Positions 9,684-18,648 of a DNA stretch of 64,000 nucleotides are shown here, piece by piece (the first letter of the stretch is position 1; each line of letters begins with the position of its first letter). Origin of the DNA: Rhizobium croatiense (GTDB taxonomy: Bacteria > Pseudomonadota > Alphaproteobacteria > Rhizobiales > Rhizobiaceae). The stretch is taken from assembly GCF_019793465.1 (NCBI RefSeq), contig NZ_JAILYJ010000006.1, forward strand, positions 1 through 64,000, in the 5' to 3' direction. Below the pieces are notes generated by a model that worked only from the letters and a program-made list of their open reading frames with translations, was not told the DNA's origin and made no database searches. The position numbers and the translations under genes are program-made.

Positions 9684-11036
9684 ATGTCTCTGCACTCTCA
9701 GGGTACCGCAGCACTTTTTCTTCTTCTCCTCTCTTCAACGATGATTCCCGCTGCTGCCCAAACGTCCAAAAGTCCCACTGTCGGCGGTCGGGACTTTGAC
9801 GCAGCGGCGGCCGATCAAGCAAGACGATACCTGGAGGAGGGCCGCGAGACATTCCGTTTTGACACGTTCGGGAGCGAGGACTTCTGGGGAGGCGAACTCA
9901 AGCTTCACGAGGCGATCGCGGGTGAGAAGCTGGGCGGCAAAGGACCAGGCCTTAGTCCTAAGAAAGCTCTGGAGCTCGGGTTGAAGGTCGACGTTAACGC
10001 CATTCCAAAGGACGTCGCCGTTGCGCTTGGTAAAGGCGAGGTTGACCTCGACGATCCGGCCAGCACACTCCTTCTGCTGAAGGCCAATGCCGTTGTGGGG
10101 GTAACCGGATTCTTCGACGCGGACGGAAAGGCGCTGACGTCGGTCGGAATCCAGTGTGCGGTTTGCCATTCGACGGTCGACGACGCCTACGCTCCCGGCA
10201 TCGGCCATCGGCTGGACGGCTGGCCCAACCGCGACCTGAACATCGGTGCGATCGTCGCGCTAGCGCCTGACCTCACGGCATTCACCGAGATGCTGCAGGT
10301 TTCGGATGCCGAGGTGAAGAAGGCGGTGGAAGCCTGGGGGCCTGGCAAGTTCGATGCCCAACTCAACCTGGATGGAAAGGCATTCCGGCCAGACGGCAAG
10401 ACGTCTGCTACGCTCAATCCGCCCGCATTCGGATTGGCGGGCGTGAACAACCATACCTGGACGGGAGCCTGGGGGACCGTCAGCTACTGGAACGCCTATG
10501 TCGGCAACCTCGAAATGCACGGCAAAGGCACGTTCTACGATCCGCGTCTCGACGACGCCGAGAAATATCCGGTCGCCGCTAGGACAAAGCAGGGCCACAA
10601 GCAGGACAAGGAAGACCGGATCACCGCCAAACTTCCGGCGCTGCATTTTTACCAGCTGTCCTTGCCTACTCCGCGTCCGCCGGAAGGCACATTCGACAAT
10701 GCGGCGGCGGAAAACGGAACGATCCTCTTCAACGACAAGGCCAAGTGCGCCACCTGCCATGTGCCGCCGCTCTTCACCGAACCTGGCTGGAACCTGCACA
10801 CGGCGGACGAGATCGGGATAGACGATTTCCAGGCGAAACGAGCCCCGGACGACCGCTACCGGACAGCGCCACTGCGGGCCTTGTGGAACGTGGACAAGGT
10901 CCACAAGGGTGGCTTCTACCACGACGGGCGGTTCGCCACGCTAGAAGACGTCGTCGCGCACTATAACGACCATTTGAAGTTAAACCTGAGCGCTGAGGAA
11001 AAAGGCGACCTCATCGAATATTTGAAGTCGCTCTAA
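9684..11036 (+). CDS. Periplasmic di-heme cytochrome c (CcpA/MauG-like)
   Basis: The 450-residue protein has a signal peptide ending near AAAQ. Two c-type heme motifs are present: CAVCH at about residue 158 and CATCH at about residue 355. The second half, from the EGTFDNAAAENGTILFNDKAKC region to the final HDGRFATLEDVVAHYNDHL, matches the C-terminal domain of bacterial cytochrome c peroxidases and MauG relatives. Spacing of the hemes is larger than in classical CcpA, so peroxidase activity is not certain. The ATG at 9684 has GGAGGGAAT upstream. Its head-to-head neighbour is a FAD/Rieske oxidoreductase, suggesting a small periplasm-linked redox system. Location and heme attachment are seen; electron partner is inferred. 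Confidence 0.82.
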   Translation: MSLHSQGTAALFLLLLSSTMIPAAAQTSKSPTVGGRDFDAAAADQARRYLEEGRETFRFDTFGSEDFWGGELKLHEAIAGEKLGGKGPGLSPKKALELGLKVDVNAIPKDVAVALGKGEVDLDDPASTLLLLKANAVVGVTGFFDADGKALTSVGIQCAVCHSTVDDAYAPGIGHRLDGWPNRDLNIGAIVALAPDLTAFTEMLQVSDAEVKKAVEAWGPGKFDAQLNLDGKAFRPDGKTSATLNPPAFGLAGVNNHTWTGAWGTVSYWNAYVGNLEMHGKGTFYDPRLDDAEKYPVAARTKQGHKQDKEDRITAKLPALHFYQLSLPTPRPPEGTFDNAAAENGTILFNDKAKCATCHVPPLFTEPGWNLHTADEIGIDDFQAKRAPDDRYRTAPLRALWNVDKVHKGGFYHDGRFATLEDVVAHYNDHLKLNLSAEEKGDLIEYLKSL

Positions 11037-11168
11037 CCAACTCCATCCCCGACGACAGGGTGTTGCCTAACGCTCCTGAGACAGGTCATGAGGTGCCCCG
11101 CAGGGCCTCGAAGGGCGAGGCCGGTGCGCCAACGCCCCGCGAAGGAAGAAAGCTCTGCGACCTGAGCC

Positions 11169-11927
11169 CTACGCCCGCCCATCCGGCAAGGTCAAAATCA
11201 CCGGGCCGTTCCGCGTCGCAACCACCGTGTGCTCATATTGCACGGTCGGTGCCTTCGGATCGGCATAGAGCGTCCATGCATCATCGCCGCCCTCGGCCCA
11301 GGTCGCGCCGAGCGAAAGGAACGGCTCGACCGTAAAGACGAGACCGTCCGTCATGACACGCTTCTCCGAAGGATCAGGCCAGGTGGAGAGCTCGGCTGGT
11401 TCTTCGTGCAGCGAACGGCCGACGCCATGGCTCGCCAGATTGGCAACCAGCGTATAGCGGTTCTTCTGTGCGAAAGCGCCGACGGCGGTGCCGATCTTTG
11501 CCAGCGGCTCACCCGATTTCACTTGGTTGAGCCCGACCCAGAGCGCCCGCCTGCCGTCGCGGCAGAGCCGTTCGATCTTCGGCTTGACCGGCGGCACTGC
11601 GAAGGAAGCACCGGTATCGGCGAAGAAGCCGTCCTTCTCGGCCGAGACGTCGATATTGATCAGGTCGCCGGCCTGGATGACACGTGGCCCGGGAATGCCG
11701 TGGGCGATTTCCTCGTTGACGCTGATGCAGGTCGCACCGGGAAACTGGTAGCAGAACTCCGGCGCCGAGCGCGCGCCGGAATCCTCAAGCACCTTGCGGC
11801 CGATCCGATCGAGCTCCAGCGTCGTCATGCCCGGCTCCATCGCTGCCGCCATCACCTGAATGGCGTTGGCGCAGATCCGGCCGATCTCCTTGAGCTTTGT
11901 CAGTTCATCGTCGTTTGCGATAACCAT
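11169..11927 (-). CDS. map: Methionine aminopeptidase, type I
   Basis: This enzyme removes the initiator methionine from nascent proteins. The 252-residue protein has the pita-bread fold and the five expected metal ligands: Asp in INIDVSAEKDGFFADTGASF (two), His in ASHGVGRSLHEEP, Glu in FTVEPFLS and Glu in QYEHTVV. ISVNEEIAHGIP carries the substrate-positioning histidine. There is no N-terminal zinc-finger extension. The canonical GHGIG is SHGVG here, a variation seen in secondary alphaproteobacterial Map paralogues, so this may not be the sole housekeeping copy. The ATG at 11927 fits the family start. The LLM monooxygenase gene ends 40 bp upstream in the same direction. Confidence 0.92.
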   Translation of the reverse strand: MVIANDDELTKLKEIGRICANAIQVMAAAMEPGMTTLELDRIGRKVLEDSGARSAPEFCYQFPGATCISVNEEIAHGIPGPRVIQAGDLINIDVSAEKDGFFADTGASFAVPPVKPKIERLCRDGRRALWVGLNQVKSGEPLAKIGTAVGAFAQKNRYTLVANLASHGVGRSLHEEPAELSTWPDPSEKRVMTDGLVFTVEPFLSLGATWAEGGDDAWTLYADPKAPTVQYEHTVVATRNGPVILTLPDGRA

Positions 11928-11966
11928 TCGTCTCTTCCGGCCTTGCGCGGGCGCGGCGCGGCCGCC

Positions 11967-13037
11967 TCAAGCCGTGGCTTTCGCCCCTTCGCCCCTTTCA
12001 GTCAATGCCTTTCTGACGATCGGGGCGACTTTCGTCCCGTAGAGCTCGATGCCGCGCATGATCTCAGCATGCGGCATCAGGCCGATCGCCATCTGCAGCA
12101 GGAAGCGGTCGTTCCTGAAAAGCCTGTGATGGGCGATGATCTTTTCGGCGACCGCCTCGGGATCGCCGACAAAAAGCGCGCCGTTCGGCCCACGCGACAG
12201 ATCGAAATGCGCCCGGCTGGTCGGTCCCCAGCCGCGCTCGCGGCCGATGCGGTTCATCACTTCCGCCTGCGGCCCGTAAAACTGCTCGGCGGCGGCCTCG
12301 GTCGTATCGGCGATAAAGCCGTGAACATTGATGCTGGTCTTCAGCTTCGCCTGATCCTGCCCTGCGCGCCGCGCCGCCTCGCGGTAGAGATCGAAAAGCG
12401 GCGCGAAACGGCGCGGCTCGCCGCCGATGATGGCGAGCGCCACCGGCAGTCCGAGCGCGCCGGCGCGCGCCACCGACTGCGGCGTGCCACCGACCGCGAC
12501 CCACAACGGCAGCGGATCCTGCAGCGGCCTCGGATAGACGCCGCGTCCGCGGATCGGCGCGCGAAGCTCGCCCTCCCATTCCACCGTCTCGCTGTCGCGC
12601 AGCGCCAGGAGCAGATCGAGCTTCTCCTCGAAAAGCTGGTCGTAATCCTCGAGATTGTAGCCAAACAGCGGGAACGACTCGATGAAAGAGCCACGCCCTG
12701 CCATGATCTCGGCCCGGCCGTTGGAAATGAGATCAAGCGTCGCAAACTGCTGGAAGACGCGCACGGGATCATCCGAGGAAAGCACGGTGACGGCGCTGGT
12801 CAGGCGGATGTTTTTGGTCTTGACGGCCGCGGCCGCCAACGCCACCGCAGGGGCTGACGCCGCATAATCCGGCCGATGATGTTCGCCGAGCCCGAACACA
12901 TCCAGGCCCACCTGGTCGGCAAGCTCGATCTCCTCGATCAGATGCTTCAGCCGTTCGGCCCCTTCCGCACCCTTGCTGCGGGAGGGGTTCGGATTGACGT
13001 CGGCGAATGTGTAAAGCCCCAATTCCATGGTCGGCAT
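11967..13037 (-). CDS. LLM class flavin-dependent oxidoreductase
   Basis: The 356-residue protein is a luciferase-like monooxygenase with a TIM barrel that uses reduced flavin. It begins [11 protein letters not shown], has the [25 protein letters not shown] segment with the active-site HH pair, and contains [26 protein letters not shown] typical of the family. It ends with the [19 protein letters not shown] type tail. Substrate cannot be predicted. The ATG at 13037 (alternative 13028) was chosen because residues upstream of it are not family-like and come from repeat DNA. The first two-hairpin repeat lies about 110 bp upstream and may lie between its promoter and the neighbouring gene. Confidence 0.85.
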   Translation of the reverse strand: MPTMELGLYTFADVNPNPSRSKGAEGAERLKHLIEEIELADQVGLDVFGLGEHHRPDYAASAPAVALAAAAVKTKNIRLTSAVTVLSSDDPVRVFQQFATLDLISNGRAEIMAGRGSFIESFPLFGYNLEDYDQLFEEKLDLLLALRDSETVEWEGELRAPIRGRGVYPRPLQDPLPLWVAVGGTPQSVARAGALGLPVALAIIGGEPRRFAPLFDLYREAARRAGQDQAKLKTSINVHGFIADTTEAAAEQFYGPQAEVMNRIGRERGWGPTSRAHFDLSRGPNGALFVGDPEAVAEKIIAHHRLFRNDRFLLQMAIGLMPHAEIMRGIELYGTKVAPIVRKALTERGEGAKATA

Positions 13038-13382
13038 CCCGTTGAATTCAACCTGGAGATAAGGACCGGTGAGCGGCAACGCAAATACAAAGTCTGGAAC
13101 GGAATGTTCGAGAATTTCGATAGCGATGCGGGTCCGATGGCGCGTAGGAAAGAGTCTTTGCGCCGTAGACACGGCGCTGCTGGATTCCTGTGACAGGCAC
13201 AGGAATGAGGGAGAGAGGGGATCAACCTGCGCTCCATATCCTCTATCATTCAAAGCGTAATATGCAGAGCCAGATCAGGGCGAAGAGGGTCGTTTTGGAG
13301 CACTGCGGACACCAGGACCTCCCTCATTCCTGTGCTCGTCACAGGAATCCAGCAGTCGCGCGTCCGCGCGACGGGAGACTCT
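13038..13382. other. Intergenic region holding two inverted two-hairpin repeats
   Basis: This 345-bp gap has no convincing gene. It carries repeat copies 1 and 2, placed as inverted repeats about 105 bp apart. The spacer between them (13214-13318) shows no clear coding potential or known RNA motif. Confidence 0.7.
13147..13213 (-). repeat. Two-hairpin repeat, copy 1
   Basis: Hairpin A at 13184-13206 has perfect 9-nt arms ATTCCTGTG and CACAGGAAT around ACAGG. Hairpin B at 13160-13177 has arms GCGCCGT and ACGGCGC around AGAC. A tail reading GACTCTTTCC on the minus strand follows at 13147-13156. GAATCCAGCAG links the two hairpins in this orientation. The same A-linker-B-tail order is found in copies 2 and 3, with a different hairpin B sequence in each. 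Confidence 0.85.
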
Positions 13383-13385
13383 TCA
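13319..13385 (+). repeat. Two-hairpin repeat, copy 2, touching the GIY-YIG gene
   Basis: Hairpin A at 13326-13348 has the same arms as copy 1 around CTCGT. Hairpin B at 13355-13372 is GTCGCGCG pairing with CGCGCGAC. The tail GACTCTTCA runs to 13385 and includes, on the other strand, the TGA stop codon of the GIY-YIG gene (13383-13385). It is inverted relative to copy 1. Confidence 0.85.
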
Positions 13386-13673
13386 CAGGCCCAAGAGGTG
13401 AAACGAAATATCCTCCCACTCAGGATTCTCCCACTCGATCAAATTGAGCTTCCACTGCCGCGGCCATTTCTTGATCGTCTTCTCCCGCGTAATCGCAGTC
13501 GTCAGCAAATCATGCTCCTCGAACCACACCAATGTCTTTACGCCATACTTCGACGTAAAGCCTGGCGTCAGTTCGTTCTGATGCTCATATAGCCGACCTG
13601 CAAGGTCACGCGTCACGGCGGTATAGAGCGTGCCATTGCGCGCGGATGCGAGGATGTAGACGTAACCCTTCAT
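13383..13673 (-). CDS. Small GIY-YIG nuclease family protein
   Basis: The 96-residue protein is a stand-alone GIY-YIG domain of the UvrC/YhbQ-like type. The GIY strand is YVYILASARNGT. The YIG element is changed to LYTAVT, so the Tyr is kept but the usual Ile-Gly is Thr-Ala. The following arginine (GRLYEH), the FTSKYGVKTLVWFEEH strand and the metal-binding Glu in AITREKTIKKW are present, as is the NPEW tail. Such proteins cut or nick DNA, but roles of the small versions are largely unknown. The ATG at 13673 was chosen because the motif begins three residues later. Its stop codon is inside the tail of a two-hairpin repeat, which suggests gene and repeat are functionally linked. Confidence 0.85.
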   Translation of the reverse strand: MKGYVYILASARNGTLYTAVTRDLAGRLYEHQNELTPGFTSKYGVKTLVWFEEHDLLTTAITREKTIKKWPRQWKLNLIEWENPEWEDISFHLLGL

Positions 13674-13852
13674 GCCGGTAGATTGGCACAGGTAACATCC
13701 CGCGTCGACAGCAACACCTAGCCACCCGAATCCCAATTCCAATCTGAAATTCAACGACTTCCAAGCCTCAGTGGAATCATCCTCCAAGCCACTTCACGCC
13801 GCACGTGAAGCATGAGGACGGCGCGGGCCTCCACCGCGCCGCCCTCAACACT

Positions 13853-14320
13853 TCACATCTTTGCCAGCAGTTCCGCCAGCTGATCGGCAGCCTTGCCCCA
13901 TCCCTCGTGGAATCCCATCTTCTCGTGCTCTTCCTTGTCCTCGGCGCGCCAGTGCAGCGCCTTGGCCGTATACTTCGTGCGGCCATTGCCGAGATCTTCG
14001 AGCAGAATGACGCCGGTGAAGAAAGGTTTTTCGGCAGGCACCCAGGCGCTGGTATAGGCGTCGGTGAAGACGATCTTCTCGTTCTCGACGATCTCGAGAT
14101 AAACGCCGGGGTTCGGATACTGATTGCCCTCAGGATCCTGCATGACGACGACATTGGAGCCGCCGGGGCGGACGTCGAGCGTCGCTTCCGCCACACCCCA
14201 AGGGCGCGGTACGAACCACTGCTTCAGCAGGTCGGGATCGGTCCATGCCTTGTAGATCTTCTCGCGCGGGGCGTCGAATTCGCGAACCAGGGTGAGTTCA
14301 TGTTGCGTGCTTGCGGTCAT
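13853..14320 (-). CDS. SRPBCC / AHSA1-like domain protein
   Basis: The 155-residue protein has the START-like AHSA1 fold. The opening THELTLVREFDAPREKIYKAWTDPDLLKQWFVPRPWG is followed by VRPGG and YLEIVENEKIVFTD, and near the end a helix with HEGWGKAADQLAELL. Family members bind hydrophobic ligands or act as Hsp90 co-chaperone-like proteins; a specific ligand cannot be named. The ATG at 14320 has GGAGAGATG upstream. It lies 99 bp downstream of the ECF42-type sigma gene in the same direction. Such SRPBCC genes often accompany DGPF and ECF42 genes, so membership of the same operon or regulon is likely. Confidence 0.87.
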   Translation of the reverse strand: MTASTQHELTLVREFDAPREKIYKAWTDPDLLKQWFVPRPWGVAEATLDVRPGGSNVVVMQDPEGNQYPNPGVYLEIVENEKIVFTDAYTSAWVPAEKPFFTGVILLEDLGNGRTKYTAKALHWRAEDKEEHEKMGFHEGWGKAADQLAELLAKM

Positions 14321-14419
14321 TTCGACATCTCTCCATTTGAGTGAAACCTGTTTCCTGTCAGGTTGTTACAAGGACGTGTCGAACTTCGCCGTTCCGACAG
14401 CGCGCTAATTTTTCCTGAT

Positions 14420-15679
14420 TTAATTTGCGATCGGCTGCGTGGGCTCTTCCTGCATCTTGTCGATCTGCCGGCGGATATGAGCCGCCTCGGCCGCCGAATG
14501 GGCAAGCGCGATGGCATGGTCGAAGGCTTCGCGCGCCTGGTGGGTCAAGCCAAGCTGCTTCAGCAGCCCACCCCGCAGGCCGTGATAGTAGAAATAGCCG
14601 TCGAGCTTCTCGCCCAGCGGATCGATGAGATCGAGCGCCTGCTGCGGCCCGTGCAGCTTGGAAACGACGACGGCGCGGTTAAGCGTCACGACAGGCGAAG
14701 GCTGTACACGCTCCAGCGCACGGTAAAGCAGATCGATCTCGACCCAGTCGGTATCCTCGGCACGTTTCGCGCGGGAATGGATGGCGGCAATGGCCGCCTG
14801 AAGCTGATACGGCCCGGGCCGGCGGTGCCGCAGCGCCTTGTCGAGCAGCGCCAGGGCTTCGTTGATGAAGGGCTGGTTCCAAAGCGAGCGGTCCTGATCT
14901 TCAAGCAGCACGATTTCGCCCTCGGCGCTGAAGCGTGCCGGCCGGCGCGAGATTTGCAAGAGCATGAGCGCTAGCAGCCCCATCAGCTCCGGTTCCGCCG
15001 GGAAAATATGCAGCATCAGCCGCGCCAGCCGGATCGCCTCGTCGCTGAAGGCGGCCGCCTCATGCTTGGGGTCGGCCTGGCTGTAGCCCTCGTTGAAGAT
15101 GAGATAGATCATCGTGCTGACAATCGAGAGGCGTTCAGCCCTCTCCTCGGGGCTCGGCGTTTCGAACGGCACGCCTGCCTTGGCGACACGCGCCTTCGCC
15201 CGGGTAATGCGCTGCTCCATGGCGCTTTCCGAAACCAGGAAAGCGCGCGCGATCTGCGTCACCGAAAGGCCGGACACGATGCGCAGCGCCAGCGCAATCT
15301 GCTGGGTGGCCGGCAGATCCGGATGGCAGCAGATGAAGAGAAGCCGCAGAATGTCGTCGCGATAATTGGAATCGTCCAGCCGCTCGGCGATATCGCTTTC
15401 GGCATCCTCGGTATCGGAAATGACCTCCTCGTCCGGCAGCGCCTGGAGCTTCGTCCGCTTGCGCACCGCATCGATACCGCTGTTGCGGCCGACGAAGATA
15501 AGCCAGGCTGTCGGATCGCGCGGCGGTCCTTTCTCCGGCCATGTCCGGATCGCCCTCAGGCATGCCTCCTGAAACGCCTCTTCCGCCGTGTCGAGATCGC
15601 GGAAATAGCGCAGCAGCGCGCCAAGCGCCTTCGGGCGGGCCGAGGCAAGAGCAAGGTCGATCCAGGCAATATCGGTCAT
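14420..15679 (-). CDS. ECF42-type RNA polymerase sigma factor with C-terminal extension
   Basis: The 419-residue protein has sigma region 2 (residues about 10-80, with AEEAFQEACLRAIRTWP and PTAWLIFVGRNSGIDAVRKR). Sigma region 4 follows (about 105-170, LRIVSGLSVTQIARAFLVSESAMEQRITRAKARV). The remainder is a helical DUF6596/TPR-like domain of about 230 residues with YLIFNEGYSQ and VTLNRAVVVSKLHGPQQALDLID. This matches the ECF42 group, which lacks a standard anti-sigma factor and is encoded beside DGPF proteins. The C-terminal domain is thought to control activity. The ATG at 15679 overlaps the stop of the DGPF gene by 4 bp. That coupling is visible in the sequence; the signal it answers is unknown. 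Confidence 0.92.
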   Translation of the reverse strand: MTDIAWIDLALASARPKALGALLRYFRDLDTAEEAFQEACLRAIRTWPEKGPPRDPTAWLIFVGRNSGIDAVRKRTKLQALPDEEVISDTEDAESDIAERLDDSNYRDDILRLLFICCHPDLPATQQIALALRIVSGLSVTQIARAFLVSESAMEQRITRAKARVAKAGVPFETPSPEERAERLSIVSTMIYLIFNEGYSQADPKHEAAAFSDEAIRLARLMLHIFPAEPELMGLLALMLLQISRRPARFSAEGEIVLLEDQDRSLWNQPFINEALALLDKALRHRRPGPYQLQAAIAAIHSRAKRAEDTDWVEIDLLYRALERVQPSPVVTLNRAVVVSKLHGPQQALDLIDPLGEKLDGYFYYHGLRGGLLKQLGLTHQAREAFDHAIALAHSAAEAAHIRRQIDKMQEEPTQPIAN

Positions 15680-16050
15680 GATGCTGCATCTCCCGGCCTG
15701 AAGACGTAGAAAGGCCGAATTTCGTAAGAGGTGGAACCCGGATTGACGGATGAAAGCTGCTTCGAGAAGGCGACCGCCTCGTCGAGGGTTTCGAAGTCAA
15801 CCACATAGAAGCCGAGAAGCGCCTCTTTCGTTTCCGCAAAAGGCCCGTCGATGACCAAGGGCTCGTCCTTGCCTTTGCGCACGGTGGTCGCAGCCGTCGT
15901 CGGCATCAGCCGCCCGACGGGGCCGAGCTTACCGGCTTTCGCCAGCGGCTCCTGCACGGCGTAAAGCTTCTCCATGACGGCTGCCTCTTCCTCCTGGGTC
16001 CAGGCGAAGACGGTTTCCTCGTGAGCGTAACAAAGGATTGCATAAAGCAT
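15676..16050 (-). CDS. YciI/DGPF domain protein
   Basis: The 124-residue protein begins MLYAILCYAHEE, carries the diagnostic IDGPFAETKEALLGFYVVD motif and ends with a beta strand YEIRPFYVF. DGPF proteins form a dimeric ferredoxin-like fold related to YciI. No reaction has been settled for them, and they are encoded next to ECF42 sigma factors, as here. The ATG at 16050 is preceded by AGAGGAGTGA, a strong ribosome site, and the gene is translationally coupled to the sigma gene by an ATGA overlap. Confidence 0.92.
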   Translation of the reverse strand: MLYAILCYAHEETVFAWTQEEEAAVMEKLYAVQEPLAKAGKLGPVGRLMPTTAATTVRKGKDEPLVIDGPFAETKEALLGFYVVDFETLDEAVAFSKQLSSVNPGSTSYEIRPFYVFRPGDAAS

Positions 16051-16193
16051 CGGGTCACTCCTCTTTCCGAATGACGAAGGAGTAACCGCTTAGCCGACAG
16101 GCCGCATCAAAAAATTATCAAGAAAAAGGCGCTGAGAGCCAGAGGCCCCAGCCGCCGAAACAGGCAATGCTATGGTGCGGTTCCGATCGCGCC

Positions 16194-17687
16194 TCACCCC
16201 TCGCTCAGCGTCCGCCGGACCGCGCTCTTCCAGCCCTTGAGCTTGGCCGCCCGCACCTTGTCATCCATGTCGGGCTCGAAGCGCCGGTCGCGTTTCCACC
16301 TTGCCGAAAAGCCATCCCGGTCCGGCCAGACCCCTGCCCGGCTGCCGGCGAGCCAGGCCGCACCGAGGGCGGTCGTTTCGAGAATGACCGGGCGGTCGAC
16401 CGGGGCATCGAGCAGATCGGCGAGCCGTTGCATCGTCCAGTCGGAGGCCACCATGCCGCCATCGACGCGCAGCACCGTGTCGTCGCCGGCATTCTTCCAG
16501 TCCTTCTGCATGGCATCGAGGAGATCGCGGGTCTGATAACAGACCGCTTCGAGGGCCGCTCTCGAAAGTTCCGCCGGACCGCTGTTGCGTGTCAGTCCGA
16601 AGATCGCACCCCGCGCCTTGGCATCCCAGTGCGGTGCGCCAAGGCCGGTGAAGGCGGGCACGAGATAGACGTCCTGCGTCGGATCGGCCTTCTCGGCAAG
16701 CGCATTGGTCTCGGCGGCGCTGCCGATGATCCCGAGCCCGTCCCGCAGCCATTGCACCGCCGCCCCGGCGATGAAGATCGAACCCTCGAGCGCATAGGTC
16801 GTCTCGCCGTCGAGACGATAGGCAATGGTGGTCAGCAGCCGGTTTTTCGAGCGCACCATATCGGCGCCGGTGTTGAGCAGCGCGAAACAGCCGGTGCCGT
16901 AGGTCGATTTCATCATGCCCGCTGCAAAGCAGGCCTGACCGATGGTGGCCGCCTGCTGGTCGCCGGCAACACCGAGGATCGGGATCGCTGCGCCGAAGAT
17001 CTCAGGATCGACCGTGCCGAAATCGGCGGAGCAATCCTTGACGTCAGGCAGCATGGCGGCCGGCACCCTGAGAATCTCGAGCAAATCCTCGTCCCAGGTG
17101 TTTTCGGCGATGTTGTACATCAACGTGCGCGACGCATTGGTGGCGTCGGTGACGAAGCTCTTGCCGCCGGTCAGCCGCCAGATCAGGAAAGTGTCGATCG
17201 TACCGAAGCAGAGATCGCCCCTGGCGGCACGCGCACGCGCGCCCTTGACGTTGGCGAGCATCCAGGAAAGCTTCGTTCCGGAAAAATAGGGGTCGAGGAG
17301 CAGGCCGGTCTTCCTGGTGAACAGCCGCTCGAGATCCTGCCGTTTCAGATTATCGCAATAGCTCGCGGTGCGCCGGTCCTGCCAGACGATGGCATTCTGG
17401 ATCGGCCGGCCGGTCTCGCGCTCCCAGACAACGACCGTCTCGCGCTGATTGGTGATGCCGAGCGCAGCAACATCCCTCGCCGTAATCCCGGCGTCGCGCA
17501 ATGCCATGTTGACGGTGGAGACGACCGAATCCCAGATCTCCTCGGGATCGTGCTCGACCCAGCCGGAACGCGGATAGATCTGGGTGAATTCCTTCTGGCC
17601 CTTGCCGGCGACATGCATGTCGCCATCGAAGACGATCGCCCGTGTCGACGTCGTTCCCTGATCGATCGCCAGAACATATCCGCTCAT
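16194..17687 (-). CDS. glpK: Glycerol kinase
   Basis: The 497-residue FGGY kinase phosphorylates glycerol to sn-glycerol 3-phosphate. The N-terminal phosphate loop is [32 protein letters not shown] and the [11 protein letters not shown] region follow. The C-terminal half has [18 protein letters not shown] and [14 protein letters not shown]. Glycerol-binding residues (R in NQRE, E, and D in RVDGG) are in place. The start is the ATG at 17687 with GGGAGGATTA directly upstream. The bdhA start lies 157 bp away in the opposite direction. No glpF or glpD is adjacent. Confidence 0.96.
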   Translation of the reverse strand: MSGYVLAIDQGTTSTRAIVFDGDMHVAGKGQKEFTQIYPRSGWVEHDPEEIWDSVVSTVNMALRDAGITARDVAALGITNQRETVVVWERETGRPIQNAIVWQDRRTASYCDNLKRQDLERLFTRKTGLLLDPYFSGTKLSWMLANVKGARARAARGDLCFGTIDTFLIWRLTGGKSFVTDATNASRTLMYNIAENTWDEDLLEILRVPAAMLPDVKDCSADFGTVDPEIFGAAIPILGVAGDQQAATIGQACFAAGMMKSTYGTGCFALLNTGADMVRSKNRLLTTIAYRLDGETTYALEGSIFIAGAAVQWLRDGLGIIGSAAETNALAEKADPTQDVYLVPAFTGLGAPHWDAKARGAIFGLTRNSGPAELSRAALEAVCYQTRDLLDAMQKDWKNAGDDTVLRVDGGMVASDWTMQRLADLLDAPVDRPVILETTALGAAWLAGSRAGVWPDRDGFSARWKRDRRFEPDMDDKVRAAKLKGWKSAVRRTLSEG

Positions 17688-17843
17688 TAAATCCTCCCGA
17701 GGCATGTCGATTGTCGAGGCAAATCAATAGGACACGGATGCGGCCGAGAAAAGCGAATAAAGCGGAATTGCCAGCCTGCCGGCTTTGGGCATAACCTCGC
17801 CATAACGTTGCAACGCAGCATCGCGATGTCAGGAGAAAACAGC

Positions 17844-18620
17844 ATGAGCAGATCAGTCATCGTCACCGGCTCCACCAGCGGCATCGGCTCGGCGATCGCC
17901 ACCGCCTTTGCCGAAACCGGCGACAATGTCGTCATCAATGGTTTCGGAAATGTCGATGAAATCAAGGCGATCGTCGAGCGGCTTGAATCGGTGTCGAAGG
18001 CCCGGGCGATCTATCATCCGGCCGACATGACCAAGCCCGCCGAGATCGCCGACCTGATCGAAACGGCAGCGAAGACCTTCGGCACCGTCGATGTCCTCGT
18101 CAACAATGCCGGCATCCAGCATGTCGAGAAGATCGAGGATTTCCCGATCGAGAAGTGGGATCAGATTATCGCCATCAATCTGTCGAGCTCCTTTCACACC
18201 ATGCGCGCCGCCATCCCGCTGATGAAGGCGAGAAAGCATGGCCGCATCATCAATATCGCCTCGGCCCACGGGCTCGTCGCCTCCCCCTTCAAATCCGCCT
18301 ATGTCGCGGCAAAACATGGTATATTAGGCCTGACGAAGACGGCCGCCCTGGAGCTTGCCGAATTCGGCGTGACGGTGAACGCCATCTGCCCCGGCTATGT
18401 GCTGACGCCGCTGGTCGAAAAGCAGATACCGGATACCGCCAGGGCCCGCGGCATGACCGAGGAGCAGGTGAAGAGCGAGGTCATCCTCAAGGCGCAGCCG
18501 ACCCGTGAATTCGTCAAGGCCGAAGAGATCGGCGCCCTGTCGCTCTACCTCGCCAGCGACGCCGCCCGGCAGGTGACCGGAACGCATATCTCGATTGACG
18601 GTGGCTGGACGGCGGCTTAA
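17844..18620 (+). CDS. bdhA: D-3-hydroxybutyrate dehydrogenase
   Basis: The 258-residue short-chain dehydrogenase interconverts D-3-hydroxybutyrate and acetoacetate with NAD, the first step in using the storage polymer PHB. TGSTSGIGSAIA is the nucleotide-binding motif, NNAG the NAG motif, and the catalytic tetrad includes Ser in NIASAHG and the YVAAK motif (Tyr, Lys). The C-terminal HISIDGGWTAA is typical. The ATG at 17844 follows AGGAGAAAACAGC. It is followed by xanthine dehydrogenase genes, an arrangement described in Sinorhizobium meliloti as the mixed-function bdhA-xdhA2-xdhB2 operon. Confidence 0.94.
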   Translation: MSRSVIVTGSTSGIGSAIATAFAETGDNVVINGFGNVDEIKAIVERLESVSKARAIYHPADMTKPAEIADLIETAAKTFGTVDVLVNNAGIQHVEKIEDFPIEKWDQIIAINLSSSFHTMRAAIPLMKARKHGRIINIASAHGLVASPFKSAYVAAKHGILGLTKTAALELAEFGVTVNAICPGYVLTPLVEKQIPDTARARGMTEEQVKSEVILKAQPTREFVKAEEIGALSLYLASDAARQVTGTHISIDGGWTAA

Positions 18621-18648
18621 CCATTTGGAAAAAACAACCGGGAATATC

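Noticed and set aside
11229..12857. 542-codon open frame antisense to map and the LLM oxidoreductase
   Set aside because: Both genes beneath it are firm family members; the antisense product has no recognisable fold and spans two genes.
16167..17690. Open frame covering glpK on the opposite strand
   Set aside because: glpK has all kinase motifs and a strong ribosome site; the antisense frame has none.
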